A stretch of 64,000 nt of DNA, taken from assembly GCF_013373795.3 (NCBI RefSeq), contig NZ_CP088022.1, positions 2,418,001 through 2,482,000 on the forward strand, read 5' to 3'. How positions within the stretch are numbered: position 1 is the first letter of the stretch; the number at the start of each line of letters is the position of its first letter. This DNA comes from Bradyrhizobium quebecense. Lineage in GTDB: Bacteria > Pseudomonadota > Alphaproteobacteria > Rhizobiales > Xanthobacteraceae. Below the pieces are notes generated by a model, which saw nothing but the letters and a program-made list of their open reading frames with translations, searched no databases and was not told the origin of the DNA. Below, one piece after another: positions 46,387 through 54,009 of the stretch. Both the position numbers and the translations under genes were made by a program.

Positions 46387-46655
46387 TCGCTCGCGGCCTC
46401 CCAGCGGCGACAAGCCGGCGCCTTCACCAAAATGTCGGTGCCGCGGCCCCGGGTCCAGCGACCGCGCGAAAGCTCGCATTTGGCGAAATGGCGGCTCTTG
46501 GTGATGTGCTCGCAGGTGCCGCACGTCTCGCCGGCCGGGCCGGTGCCTGGCCGCTGGATATAGCCACGCGGCTGGATGTAGTGCTTGCCGCGCTTCTTCA
46601 CGGTGACGGTTTCGCCGCCCAGCGTCGTGAACGTCAGTTGCCCGGTGTCGGTCAA
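46383..46655 (-). CDS. Small cysteine-containing phage protein
   Basis: A 90-residue protein with a basic N-terminal half (VKKRGKHYIQPRGYIQRP) and four cysteines in CGTCEHITKS, FAKCELS and ACRRW, likely a single zinc site. It starts with TTG 46655, which overlaps the stop of the ninB gene (TTGA). Its family is not recognised. Confidence 0.75.
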   Translation of the reverse strand: MTDTGQLTFTTLGGETVTVKKRGKHYIQPRGYIQRPGTGPAGETCGTCEHITKSRHFAKCELSRGRWTRGRGTDILVKAPACRRWEAASE

Positions 46656-47056
46656 GCGGCGTTCTCCTGCAATTTCGGATCGCTCCAGCGAACGCCGTTC
46701 TCGGCGCCGTAGGCGAACATGCTTTCGATGAGGTCGGACATTTCCTTGACGCCGAGGTCAGAGCTGGACTGCCCGTAGGGAATGAAGCTGCCCGTCAGCG
46801 ACGGGATGAATTGCGCTTCGCGGCCCAGCTCATGCAGGAAAATCACCTTCCACTGATCAGTCGACCAGCGGCGGCCGTTGAGGGTGCATTGGCGGGCGAT
46901 GTCGGTCAGCATCGCCCACATGCGGTCGTTCTGCTCAAGCGTGCGCTGCGGCTCCTTGAACTCGACGCGCGTTCCCGGGGGAAGGCGCATGATCCAGTCA
47001 ATGGCCTTCTCCCGGATCTGGCGGGACGAGAGGACAAGAAGGGCGCGGCCGCTCAT
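46652..47056 (-). CDS. NinB-like recombination protein
   Basis: A 134-residue protein of the NinB family. In lambda, NinB acts with recombination functions of the ORF family, binding single-strand DNA at forks. Matching features are QRTLEQNDRMWAMLTDIARQ and the WSTDQWKVIFLHELGRE block. It overlaps both neighbours by four bases. Together with the exonuclease and ERF genes upstream it forms a phage recombination set. Confidence 0.85.
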   Translation of the reverse strand: MSGRALLVLSSRQIREKAIDWIMRLPPGTRVEFKEPQRTLEQNDRMWAMLTDIARQCTLNGRRWSTDQWKVIFLHELGREAQFIPSLTGSFIPYGQSSSDLGVKEMSDLIESMFAYGAENGVRWSDPKLQENAA

Positions 47057-47661
47057 GCTGCGACGGCCTCGCCATGCCGGCGGATCTGCGCCACCACCGC
47101 GTCAAGCTCGGCGTTGAACCGGTCGACTTCGGTTGCGAGGCTCTGGATGTATTTTTCGTCCCGGAACGCGCGCTTCCGGAACAGCGGCATGCCCTTGTAG
47201 CCTACGGCGATGTCCCACCATTGGCGGCCGGTGACCCAGAGCGTTCCCTGCACCTGGGCCTTGTGCTCGGGCGGGAATTCGTCCTTGAGGATCGTTTCAA
47301 TCAACAGGTGCGGGGACTGGCTCTTAATCTCCAAGCCGCCATCGGGGCCGATCAGGCTATCCGGCGAGCAACCGACGCGGCCGTTTCGGATGAACCCGAC
47401 GCGCTCGAGCTGCGCGCCGGTCTCAAAGCAATAGAGGTCGCGCAAGATCGGCTCGAATTCGTGCCCGCGCTCGGTGTAGTCGTTGGAGAAGCTCTCCATC
47501 TTCTCGCCGCTGATGATCTCGCCGGCGAGTTTCAGCATGTAGCTGCGGCGGGTCTTGCCTTCGCCCTTGGCAAGGATCGACTTGAATTGCGAGGCGGTCG
47601 GGATGCCGCGGCGCGTTTCGAACCACTCGGGGGAATTCTGCTCGACGTTGATAATCTGCAC
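47053..47661 (-). CDS. YqaJ-family viral recombinase (exonuclease)
   Basis: A lambda-exonuclease-fold nuclease of 202 residues. NSPEWFETRRGIPTASQFKS is the family N-terminal motif. GCSPDSLIGPDGGLEIKSQS holds the catalytic Asp, Glu and Lys residues of the PD-(D/E)XK core. It starts with GTG 47661. It makes single-strand tails that the ERF protein (48772) can anneal, so the two probably act as a pair. Confidence 0.9.
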   Translation of the reverse strand: MQIINVEQNSPEWFETRRGIPTASQFKSILAKGEGKTRRSYMLKLAGEIISGEKMESFSNDYTERGHEFEPILRDLYCFETGAQLERVGFIRNGRVGCSPDSLIGPDGGLEIKSQSPHLLIETILKDEFPPEHKAQVQGTLWVTGRQWWDIAVGYKGMPLFRKRAFRDEKYIQSLATEVDRFNAELDAVVAQIRRHGEAVAA

Positions 47662-47670
47662 GGGGCGGCC

Positions 47671-48768
47671 TCAGTAGGTGATTGAGAGATTGCGGATTTT
47701 GCCGCGGGTGATGAGGTCAATCAGGATGTCGGCGACTTCCTGGGTGACGGGGTTCATCGGGTGCGCGTTGCCCATGAAGTCGGCCGCGATCTGCGCGTGG
47801 ACCTTGTTCCGGTGCCGGGTGTTTTCCTGGCGCCTGCGCTCGGCGGCTTCCTCGGCGGCCTTCTTCGCTGCGGCGGCTGCGACTTCCTGCTCTTGCCGGC
47901 GGTGCAAGGCCTCGATCGCCTCGGCCTTCTCGCGCTCGGCGCGCTGCTCGGCCTCGATGCGGGCCCTTTCGGCGCGCTCGCGCTCCTGCTCGACGGCGCG
48001 GGCAACGGCGGCCTCCTGGTCGCGCTTCGCCTGCTCGGCGCGGGCCTTCTCGCGTTCGATCGCGGCTGCGGCCTCTCGCTCGGCCGCGGCACGCTGCTCG
48101 ACAAGGCGGCGTTCCTCGGCCTCGGCAACCTCGCGGGCGGCCTTCTCGGCGCGCAGGGCTTCGGCCTCGGCGCGCAGCGCTTCCAGTTCGGCGCGCTCGG
48201 CCTCCACCTTCGCAGCGGCGGCGAGCGCCTGGTTGAGCGTCGCCAGCGCCTCGGCAATGGCCGCGTCCGCACGTTCCTTGAATTCCTGCCAGTCGCGCGC
48301 GGAGTAGCCTTCAACGATCACAACCAGTTCACGGATGAGGCTTGCCGGCTTGCCGGACGCCTGACGCGCGGCCTCGATCACGGCGACAATCGCGCTTTCG
48401 TGGCCGTTGGTGCGGTTCGCCTCGGCTTCCTCCCAATCGGTGACCGGCTTGCGCACTTCCTCCTTGAGGGCGTCGAGCCGATCGCGAAGCGTCTTGCGCT
48501 CCTTGTCGATGGCGGCGGACTGCGCCTTGATCTCGGCAACGTGCTCCTTGCCGATCTCGTCCAGCGTCGTTTTTGACCGGGCAATCTTGTACGCAACCGA
48601 CTTGATGCGCTCGCGGCCTTCCGGCGTGGCGATGTCGTAGGCCTCGGCGCGTACCTGGCTCTCGATCGCCGAAACGATGGTTTCAATCTGCCCGGTGCCG
48701 AACAGGGCGGCGGGGGTGATGGCCTGTGACGGCTCCAAAATGCTGTCGAGGGTTACGATCGCGTTCAT
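47671..48768 (-). CDS. Long coiled-coil phage protein
   Basis: A 365-residue protein. Residues 30-160 are mixed and helical (KIARSKTTLDEIGKEHVAEI). Residues 165-320 are an uninterrupted Glu/Ala/Arg/Lys-rich coiled coil with many RAE and AEREA repeats. The last 40 residues are globular (FMGNAHPMNPVTQEVADILI). It lies between the exonuclease and ERF genes, so it probably works with them. I know no specific family; TolA-like annotations reflect the repeats only. Confidence 0.75.
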   Translation of the reverse strand: MNAIVTLDSILEPSQAITPAALFGTGQIETIVSAIESQVRAEAYDIATPEGRERIKSVAYKIARSKTTLDEIGKEHVAEIKAQSAAIDKERKTLRDRLDALKEEVRKPVTDWEEAEANRTNGHESAIVAVIEAARQASGKPASLIRELVVIVEGYSARDWQEFKERADAAIAEALATLNQALAAAAKVEAERAELEALRAEAEALRAEKAAREVAEAEERRLVEQRAAAEREAAAAIEREKARAEQAKRDQEAAVARAVEQERERAERARIEAEQRAEREKAEAIEALHRRQEQEVAAAAAKKAAEEAAERRRQENTRHRNKVHAQIAADFMGNAHPMNPVTQEVADILIDLITRGKIRNLSITY

Positions 48769-48771
48769 GGG

Positions 48772-49587
48772 TCAGGCCTTCTTGAAATTCGCAATGGCGT
48801 TGATGCAGGCGGGATAGCTGGCGGCGGGCAGTTCCTCGATTTTCCGCTGACGGCCGTTCAAATGGCCCTTGCTCGCGGCCCATCCGAGAAACGCCGTTAC
48901 GCTCGCGCCCTTCTCTTCCAGCGCTTCGCGGATGTAGTCCGCCTGGTCCTGGGTGATCGATCCGGCCGGCGGCGTGTATGCGGCTTCCTCGGCCGGCCGG
49001 TCGCTGGCGTGGCCGTCGTCATCCTCGGCGGCCGCGAGGCCAAGCGCGGCCTTGAGCGTGTAGCGCTGCAAATAAGTGACGGTCGAGCCGACGCCCTGGA
49101 TGTGGTTCTTGTTGCCGCTCTCATCGCGGCCGGCGTGCAGCGTCGTTTCCTCAAAATGCCCATCACGGTGCGATAGGACGCATGTCACCGAAACCGGCTC
49201 GTTGAGCTTGGACGAAACGCGGAAGCGATACGAGAGGCCGAACCGGCCCAAGATCGGGTCGACGGTGCGGGCGATCTCGGCAAGATCCTCATGCGCGTAG
49301 TCGGTGCGCGCGGCGCCGGCCTTGCGGCTCTCGAACCCAACCCGGCGGTTCTTCCTGATAACCGGGATTTCGGCCTTCGCCTCGGCCATTGCCACGTCAA
49401 ACGCCTTGCGGGCGGCGAGAGCATCCATTTCCTTCGCGAGCGCGACGGCCTCGCGGTACATTTCGACGTTGCCGGTCTCCAGCGCGGCGCGAACAATGTC
49501 CATAGGCTGGGTGACGGTCGCCACGGCGCGCGGGCGGCGCGTCGCAAGCGGCTTGATGTTGTCGGCGGGGAGCGGTTCGGCAGACAT
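48772..49587 (-). CDS. erf: ERF-family single-strand DNA annealing protein
   Basis: A 271-residue recombinase that anneals complementary strands, as Erf of P22 does. The ERF domain at about residues 45-185 has TDYAHEDLAEIARTVDPILG and GVGSTVTYLQRYTLKAALGL. The tail after residue 195 is linker plus a small helical C-terminal domain. It overlaps the next gene's stop by TAATG. With the YqaJ exonuclease it should give the phage its own recombination system. Confidence 0.9.
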   Translation of the reverse strand: MSAEPLPADNIKPLATRRPRAVATVTQPMDIVRAALETGNVEMYREAVALAKEMDALAARKAFDVAMAEAKAEIPVIRKNRRVGFESRKAGAARTDYAHEDLAEIARTVDPILGRFGLSYRFRVSSKLNEPVSVTCVLSHRDGHFEETTLHAGRDESGNKNHIQGVGSTVTYLQRYTLKAALGLAAAEDDDGHASDRPAEEAAYTPPAGSITQDQADYIREALEEKGASVTAFLGWAASKGHLNGRQRKIEELPAASYPACINAIANFKKA

Positions 49588-49904
49588 TATGCGGCCTCCT
49601 GGCTGTGGGCTTCTTTGTCCCTCGCAATGGCGAGGTCGATCTTCGACAAGGCGAGCGCAACAGCGGCGCGGGCCTCGGCGAGAATGGCGGTCGAGTGCTG
49701 GCAGGGCGCGGCGTCGCGCGGCGCGACGGCGCTAATCAGGCCGTCCACGTCGTCGGCGAGCCATGAGGCGTAACCTTCAATCCGCTTGTTGCGGGCGGCG
49801 TTGGCCTCGGCGGCGTGCCGAGCGTCGTCAATCTCCCGCTCTTGCTCCGGGGTGATGTCGTGGTAACCCGCGTCAATGAGGCGGTCGCCAAACGTGATTG
49901 CCAT
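49587..49904 (-). CDS. Hypothetical phage protein
   Basis: A 105-residue protein, mostly helical and acidic. It begins MAITFGDRLIDAGYHDITPE and contains REIDDARHAAEANAARNKRI. It overlaps genes on both sides by the TAATG arrangement, so it is part of the leftward operon. Family not recognised. Confidence 0.72.
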   Translation of the reverse strand: MAITFGDRLIDAGYHDITPEQEREIDDARHAAEANAARNKRIEGYASWLADDVDGLISAVAPRDAAPCQHSTAILAEARAAVALALSKIDLAIARDKEAHSQEAA

Positions 49905-50164
49905 TACGGAAGCTCACCTTTCAAAATCGGGTAATCGGGCCCCCACGTCGCGGCGCGCTCTGAAGCGGATGCCACCTTGTCGACGGCCTGAATTTTCACG
50001 GCGAGGCCGCGGGCACTGATCTTTCCGGCCGTCCAGTCGGACAGCCATTCGCCAAGCGCCCAATCGAACCGGGCGCCGGCGATTGCTCGCCTGGCCGGCG
50101 TGGGCAAGCGATCGAACATCGCGAGCGTGCCGACCTCGAGGGCGTGGCCTTGAGAGTTGTTCAC
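49904..50164 (-). CDS. Hypothetical phage protein
   Basis: An 86-residue protein from GTG 50164, whose start overlaps the stop of the small gene upstream (GTGA). It contains FDWALGEWLSDWTAGKISAR and is likely helical. The frame stays open to 50194, but the coupled GTG is the better start. Family not recognised. Confidence 0.65.
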   Translation of the reverse strand: MNNSQGHALEVGTLAMFDRLPTPARRAIAGARFDWALGEWLSDWTAGKISARGLAVKIQAVDKVASASERAATWGPDYPILKGELP

Positions 50165-50277
50165 GCGCCGGCTCCGATCGCAGCCCAAACGCACAGGGCG
50201 CCGATGAAAGCGGCGATCACGAACAAGTCGCGGATATCGGATGCGTCGCAGCCGTGACGGCGAAGAAACTGGATCAT
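50161..50277 (-). CDS. 38-residue membrane peptide
   Basis: A short frame of 38 codons from ATG 50277. A polar head (MIQFLRRHGCDASDIRD) is followed by one hydrophobic helix (LFVIAAFIGALCVWAAIGAG). It starts one base after the stop of the upstream gene and its stop overlaps the next GTG. This tight fit in the operon, rather than homology, supports it as real. It is probably a small inner-membrane peptide. Confidence 0.6.
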   Translation of the reverse strand: MIQFLRRHGCDASDIRDLFVIAAFIGALCVWAAIGAGA

Positions 50278-50278
50278 G

Positions 50279-50620
50279 TCAGCCCCGCGCGTCCTCGATG
50301 ACGGCCACAAGATCGTCAATTGCATCCTGCGCGGTGCGGCCGAAACCCTGGAACATGTGCCCGTTGTCGTCGGGCTCGTCGCTGTCGCGCGTCGCGCACC
50401 AATCGTAACGGCGATCCGGGATCGGCGGGAAAACGTGGGTGCATACGATCTTGTCGCCTACCTTCTTCTCGGCGGCTTCGCGGTGCAGGCGTTCGCAGCC
50501 GGCACCCTCGCATTCTTCGCAACGGCCGATGTCGCGCTCGAAATCGGGATCATCGTGTTGCGCGATGTGCTGGAAAAGCCGACCGTCGATGCAGCGGACG
50601 TCAAAACGAAAGTGTTTCAT
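50279..50620 (-). CDS. Hypothetical phage protein with cysteine cluster
   Basis: A 113-residue protein. Cys-rich RCEECEGAGCERLHREAAEK in the first half and a later CTHVFPPIPDRRYDWCA suggest metal binding. The C-terminal part GFGRTAQDAIDDLVAVIED is helical. It starts at ATG 50620, five bases after the upstream stop. Family not recognised. Confidence 0.72.
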   Translation of the reverse strand: MKHFRFDVRCIDGRLFQHIAQHDDPDFERDIGRCEECEGAGCERLHREAAEKKVGDKIVCTHVFPPIPDRRYDWCATRDSDEPDDNGHMFQGFGRTAQDAIDDLVAVIEDARG

Positions 50621-50625
50621 GAGGG

Positions 50626-50979
50626 TTACTCCGCGGCCTGTGCCATTGCGCCGGCAACCGCCAGCTCATCCCAGCGATAGGAGAGGGCTTCCGAAACCTC
50701 GCCGGTCTCCATCAGCTCGCGCACGGTCTCGGCGCATAGCGCGGAAGCGCCGGCGGTGGTTTCGGTGAATTCCTTCTGGGCGGCTTCGCGCTCGCGCTCC
50801 CAGCGCGGCGAGCCCCTGTAGGCAAATGCGGCGGACATGCGGTCCGTGAAACGGGCCTGCTGCTGCTTGGTCGCGGAATTGAAATACCAACCGGCTTCGG
50901 CCTCGACGCGCTCGAGCTTTTCGCGATCGGCGCTGAAATCGTCGGGCGCAAAGTGTGGGTTCGGTGAGTAGTAGGACAT
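50626..50979 (-). CDS. Hypothetical phage protein, first gene of leftward operon
   Basis: A 117-residue, mostly helical protein (MSYYSPNPHFAPDDFSADRE at the start). It is the first gene after the leftward early promoter and its operators (51007-51058), so it should be made early and silenced in the lysogen. Family not recognised. Confidence 0.7.
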   Translation of the reverse strand: MSYYSPNPHFAPDDFSADREKLERVEAEAGWYFNSATKQQQARFTDRMSAAFAYRGSPRWEREREAAQKEFTETTAGASALCAETVRELMETGEVSEALSYRWDELAVAGAMAQAAE

Positions 50980-51006
50980 CGGCGTTTCCCCGTGCTGATG
51001 GGAAAC

Positions 51007-51058
51007 AAGATAGTGGAAGAAATCCCACTATATAATAGGAAAGTGGAAAAAAGCCCCC
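51007..51058 (-). promoter_or_regulatory. Leftward early promoter with repressor operators
   Basis: On the minus strand, TTATAT (51035-51030) and TATCTT (51012-51007) are spaced 17 bp as -35 and -10. The spacer holds the dyad GTGGAAGAAATCCCAC (51013-51028). A weaker copy, GTGGAAAAAAGCCCCC, lies at 51043-51058. The layout copies the rightward promoter at 53397-53425, so the repressor probably shuts both. A plus-strand TATAAT at 51031 may serve the gene at 51130. Confidence 0.7.
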
Positions 51059-51129
51059 TCTAGAAGTTCTTGATTTGTTCTTATCGACGGGGCACGATCT
51101 TCCAAACCAAAAAGGGGAGTGCAGTCGTT

Positions 51130-51368
51130 ATGAGTACAACGACGTATTACGTAGCTCAGCCGTTTGAGCTGACAAAGGGTGGCCATCTTGTCGCCGGCCT
51201 GCCGCAGCAGGCCCAGAGCGAATTGGCTGCGATCCGCCGGCCGAAAGCTTGGCAAGGAGGGGCGGGGCCATTGCGTTCAGTCGAACGGGTGACCTGTCAA
51301 CCGGCGACTTCGAAGACGCGAAGATCATTCGTATCTTTGGTCAGGTGCCAGACGATCTATTCGGGTGA
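51130..51368 (+). pseudogene. Frameshifted small hypothetical gene
   Basis: From ATG 51130 (GGGGAG upstream) the frame reads MSTTTYYVAQPFELTKGGHL and continues to about 51240. Homology to a common small Bradyrhizobium/phage protein then continues in another frame: AESLARRGGAIAFSRTGDLS and EDAKIIRIFGQVPDDLFG, stopping at 51366-51368. One lost base near 51238-51241 explains the break; the joined product would be 79 residues. A sequencing error or programmed shift is possible. Its end overlaps the convergent toxin gene by 12 bp. Confidence 0.7.
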
Positions 51369-51863
51369 AGCGGGCGCGTGCGGTGATAGATCAAGTTCAT
51401 CCTGTGTCATCTTGGCGATGTCGGGAGGCGCCGGAGTGTCATCAACGCGGGGATCCTTAATACCGACCATCTTCGAATGCTCGATCGCCGTCCAATTCAT
51501 TGGGAGGCGCCAACGATCACCTGATTGAGACAGCTTCAGCTTTTCGATGATAGCCGGCCACCAGCGGATCAGGAAGGCAGCGCGACCGAAACCTTTCAGG
51601 TGTTCGTACTCTTTCGGCGGAAAAAATGAGACCAGGCCGGATTCAGTGTACGCAACCAAGTTCGGCCAATGCTGCAGGATATTGTGATCGCCCGAAACTA
51701 TCGCAGTACCGCCGTCCTCCGCAAACTTACGAATCCAATCAGGATCAGGCGAGCCATCTCCGTGCCTGATATAAGAGACCTCGTATCCCTCTCGATTGCC
51801 GGTGAAGGCAATTATCGCTTGAGCGACACGGTTAGCGATGCACTCATCCAGTTTTATTTTCAA
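51357..51863 (-). CDS. PIN-like toxin (DUF5615/VapC45-type)
   Basis: Likely RNase toxin of a toxin-antitoxin pair, 168 residues. The PIN-like acidic set is Asp6-Glu7 (IKLDECIA), Asp40/Asp42 (GSPDPDWIRKF) and Asp59 (AIVSGDHNIL), the pattern of DUF5615 proteins. A C-terminal extension after residue 130 is polar. It overlaps its antitoxin by 20 bp. It lies between the repressor and the leftward promoter, in DNA that is less GC-rich than the phage core, which fits an acquired lysogeny cassette. Toxicity is inferred. Confidence 0.75.
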   Translation of the reverse strand: MKIKLDECIANRVAQAIIAFTGNREGYEVSYIRHGDGSPDPDWIRKFAEDGGTAIVSGDHNILQHWPNLVAYTESGLVSFFPPKEYEHLKGFGRAAFLIRWWPAIIEKLKLSQSGDRWRLPMNWTAIEHSKMVGIKDPRVDDTPAPPDIAKMTQDELDLSPHAPASPE

Positions 51864-52563
51864 TTGGCGGTGAAGCGGCTAAGCTCCCCTCATAGGCAAC
51901 GGCTTCAAGAACGTCTTCCTCGGCAATCTCGAAATCCTCCGCAACGGCAGCACTCTCACCCTCAGCGCTGTAAGCTGCCATCAGTGTGTCGGTCGGGATC
52001 CAGATGCCTTCCAGCACGGGACGCCCGAAAGCGAAGTTGGGATCGAGCACGACACGCGGATGTTGAACTGGGCTCGGGTGCCAGCGATAGGCGAGATCAT
52101 CGGCATAAAGAATGCTGTCGAAAAGTGAGGGCTCAACAACGGCTTCCATTTCGAAGTTGTCGTTGAGCAGGTTCAAAATCTTCTTTTCTTCTTCCTCGGC
52201 GATTTCCATCAAGATCGTTTTGCCATCCGTCCGAAAAGCCTTGTTGGTCGCGAAAGGGTGGTCCGTGTCGTGCCTCTCGCGCAGCCGCTCCGCGATTTTC
52301 CGGATCGTCTGCGAGGAAAGTCTGAGATCCTTGAAGTGCTTTATGAATCGCGCTTCGATTAAATCGAGGAAGCCGAGCACCGTCTTGCCGCCAATCATAG
52401 GCAATTGACGGTGAATGATAGGCGGAGCATCGCTGTTCCCGACGCCGTTGATCCAAGATCGAATGCGGCCCCCTTCTTCATGGAGAATGCGCGCCGCCAT
52501 AGGGACGGTGTACAGGCCGATGTCACCTGCTTTCCGCCAGTCCAGGTTCACATGCATGGTCAT
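51844..52563 (-). CDS. DUF433-domain antitoxin with N-terminal helix-turn-helix
   Basis: A 239-residue protein. The N-terminal part (IGLYTVPMAARILHEEGGRI, then RSWING) is a MerR-like DNA-binding fold. The C-terminal DUF433 domain reads VVLDPNFAFGRPVLEGIWIP and DFEIAEEDVLEAVAYEG. This pairing with a PIN-like toxin is a known toxin-antitoxin design (VapB45-like). It overlaps the toxin start. It should repress its own promoter and block the toxin. Confidence 0.78.
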   Translation of the reverse strand: MTMHVNLDWRKAGDIGLYTVPMAARILHEEGGRIRSWINGVGNSDAPPIIHRQLPMIGGKTVLGFLDLIEARFIKHFKDLRLSSQTIRKIAERLRERHDTDHPFATNKAFRTDGKTILMEIAEEEEKKILNLLNDNFEMEAVVEPSLFDSILYADDLAYRWHPSPVQHPRVVLDPNFAFGRPVLEGIWIPTDTLMAAYSAEGESAAVAEDFEIAEEDVLEAVAYEGSLAASPPIENKTG

Positions 52564-52628
52564 GATCGAAGGGTACTCGCCAACCTCTAATCAGACACTA
52601 TCGCAAAAAACGTTGTCACGGGTATGGC

Positions 52629-53336
52629 CTAGCGTCGCCCCTTATACATCCCCACCACCTGATGGCAGATCGGCCAATCCGCACGATGTTCCGAGAACGT
52701 CTTGGCCGGATTGTATTGCTCGAGTTTAAGGCTGCGATCATTGAACCCTACAAGACGCTTGATCATCGATTTTGCGTCGCCGGTGCGTGGATCGTGATCG
52801 TACAGGATAACGTCTGTGTCCCGCTCGGGTGGTCGGCGAGGGTGCACTAGCGCCATATCGCCGGGCCGATAGGCCGGTACCATAGATTCGCCCACAACAA
52901 GAACGCCGTAGCTATCCGGAACGCCCTCCAGGATCACCGGCCGCTTTACCCATTCCATCACGTCGGTATGAACAATCATGAAGCCTTCGCCACCGTGTGC
53001 GGCGGCGTAGATCGGGAAATCGCGAACCCCAACGAGCTGATTGCCGGGAACAAAGGTGCTCGGGGACGGCTCGGCGAAGGCGGCCGTAAACCCTGGCGTG
53101 ACCTTGATTGGCGAAGTTCCCGCGCCCAAAAGGTCCGCGACCGTCCAATCAAGGGCGCGGGCAACTTGCTCGTGCTTATCCGAGCGAATGGATGCCTTTT
53201 TCCCGTTGATGAAGTCGCGAATGTAGGTGCGTTCGAGCCCAACATTTGCCGCGGCCGTGATCGGCGAACGGTCCAGCTCGGCGAGCCTAGCTGCCATCCG
53301 CGCACGCATATCAGGTTTTAAGTCCTTGTCCTTCAT
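52629..53336 (-). CDS. Prophage repressor, XRE plus S24 peptidase-like domain
   Basis: CI-type repressor of 235 residues. The helix-turn-helix is at residues 20-65 (ITAAANVGLERTYIRDFING). The C-terminal S24 domain has Ser151 (VVGESMVPAYRPGD) and Lys193 (SMIKRLVG), the LexA-like dyad. No Ala-Gly cleavage pair is seen at the usual distance; the nearest is AAAHGG at 111-116, so SOS cleavage is uncertain. ATG 53336 touches an operator, and a -10 box lies only 6 bases before it. Confidence 0.9.
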   Translation of the reverse strand: MKDKDLKPDMRARMAARLAELDRSPITAAANVGLERTYIRDFINGKKASIRSDKHEQVARALDWTVADLLGAGTSPIKVTPGFTAAFAEPSPSTFVPGNQLVGVRDFPIYAAAHGGEGFMIVHTDVMEWVKRPVILEGVPDSYGVLVVGESMVPAYRPGDMALVHPRRPPERDTDVILYDHDPRTGDAKSMIKRLVGFNDRSLKLEQYNPAKTFSEHRADWPICHQVVGMYKGRR

Positions 53337-53425
53337 GTGGAAATTATCCCACTTAGGGTAGGATTTTCCAAATGGAAACAATCCCACTAAATCCCCTTGT
53401 AGAGTAGGATTTATTCCACTATCCT
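53337..53425. promoter_or_regulatory. Right operator region with back-to-back promoters
   Basis: Three dyads match GTGGAA-N3-ATCCCAC: 53337-53352 (perfect), 53372-53387 (first base A) and, inverted, 53404-53419 (one mismatch). The rightward promoter has TTGTAG (53397-53402), a 17-bp spacer that contains the third dyad, then TATCCT (53420-53425). The repressor's own promoter has minus-strand TTGGAA (53371-53366), 17 bp, and GATAAT (53348-53343) inside the first dyad. This is a lambda-like switch with autoregulation. Confidence 0.8.
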
Positions 53426-53434
53426 GTTTGGGTG

Positions 53435-53707
53435 ATGCAGCAATCATTCGAACAAGTTTGCAAAAAAAAGCTGTTGGCGTGTGCCGATGCATACGCGAGG
53501 CAGCGAAATATCAAGCTTACGACCCTGGGCCGGATTGTCGTCAATGACAGCCGGTTCTTCTCGCAGATGCACGATAGCGGTCGCAGCTTCACCGTCCGCA
53601 AGTACGACGAAATCTTGCACTGGTTCTCGCGGAATTGGGCGCCTGGCGTTGCTTGGCCCGATTTGGTTGAGCGGCCCGCCGTTCCCGTAGCGCGGGACGC
53701 CGCCTGA
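53435..53707 (+). CDS. Cro-position early protein, likely DNA-binding
   Basis: A 90-residue protein directly under the rightward promoter. RNIKLTTLGRIVVNDSRFFS and SFTVRKYDEILHWFSRNW form a compact helical fold like a helix-turn-helix. The start codon (ATG 53435, or GTG 53432) lies only about 10 bases after the -10 box, so the mRNA may be leaderless. Its place opposite the repressor suggests a Cro-like role. Function is inferred. Confidence 0.75.
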   Translation: MQQSFEQVCKKKLLACADAYARQRNIKLTTLGRIVVNDSRFFSQMHDSGRSFTVRKYDEILHWFSRNWAPGVAWPDLVERPAVPVARDAA

Positions 53708-53880
53708 TGCGCAACGTTTCACCAACGTTTCAACCCACGAGCGCGTCGTTCAAACGCGGCAATGCGGCGCAAGCTCTGATCGACGTGGGCGCGGTGCTGT
53801 TCGGCCTTCTGTTCGTCGGGACGTGGCTCGCTTCGATCGCGCTCAACGTCGTCGCTCTGCTTTTGGTTCTGGGGAGCTAG
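53707..53880 (+). CDS. 57-residue membrane protein
   Basis: A short frame starting at ATG 53707, which overlaps the upstream stop (TGATG). After a polar head, residues 23-57 are strongly hydrophobic (ALIDVGAVLFGLLFVGTWLA, then SIALNVVALLLVLGS), enough for one or two membrane helices. The coupled start supports it. A possible role in the membrane in early infection is a guess. Confidence 0.6.
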   Translation: MRNVSPTFQPTSASFKRGNAAQALIDVGAVLFGLLFVGTWLASIALNVVALLLVLGS

Positions 53881-54009
53881 CACGCGCGCGGCGAAAACCG
53901 CGAGCTGCTGGAAGGGGAAGGGGTCGTTCTCGTTGTCCGGGTTCGTCATGCCGGAAGTGCAACATGACGCCTTTTGCAAGTGTGCAAATTGTTTTGGAGG
54001 CGAAAGCAA

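Noticed and set aside
53358..53373. A possible sixth operator (GTAGGATTTTCCAAAT)
   Set aside because: Only one half-site fits and the spacing is one base short, so it is not counted with the five others.
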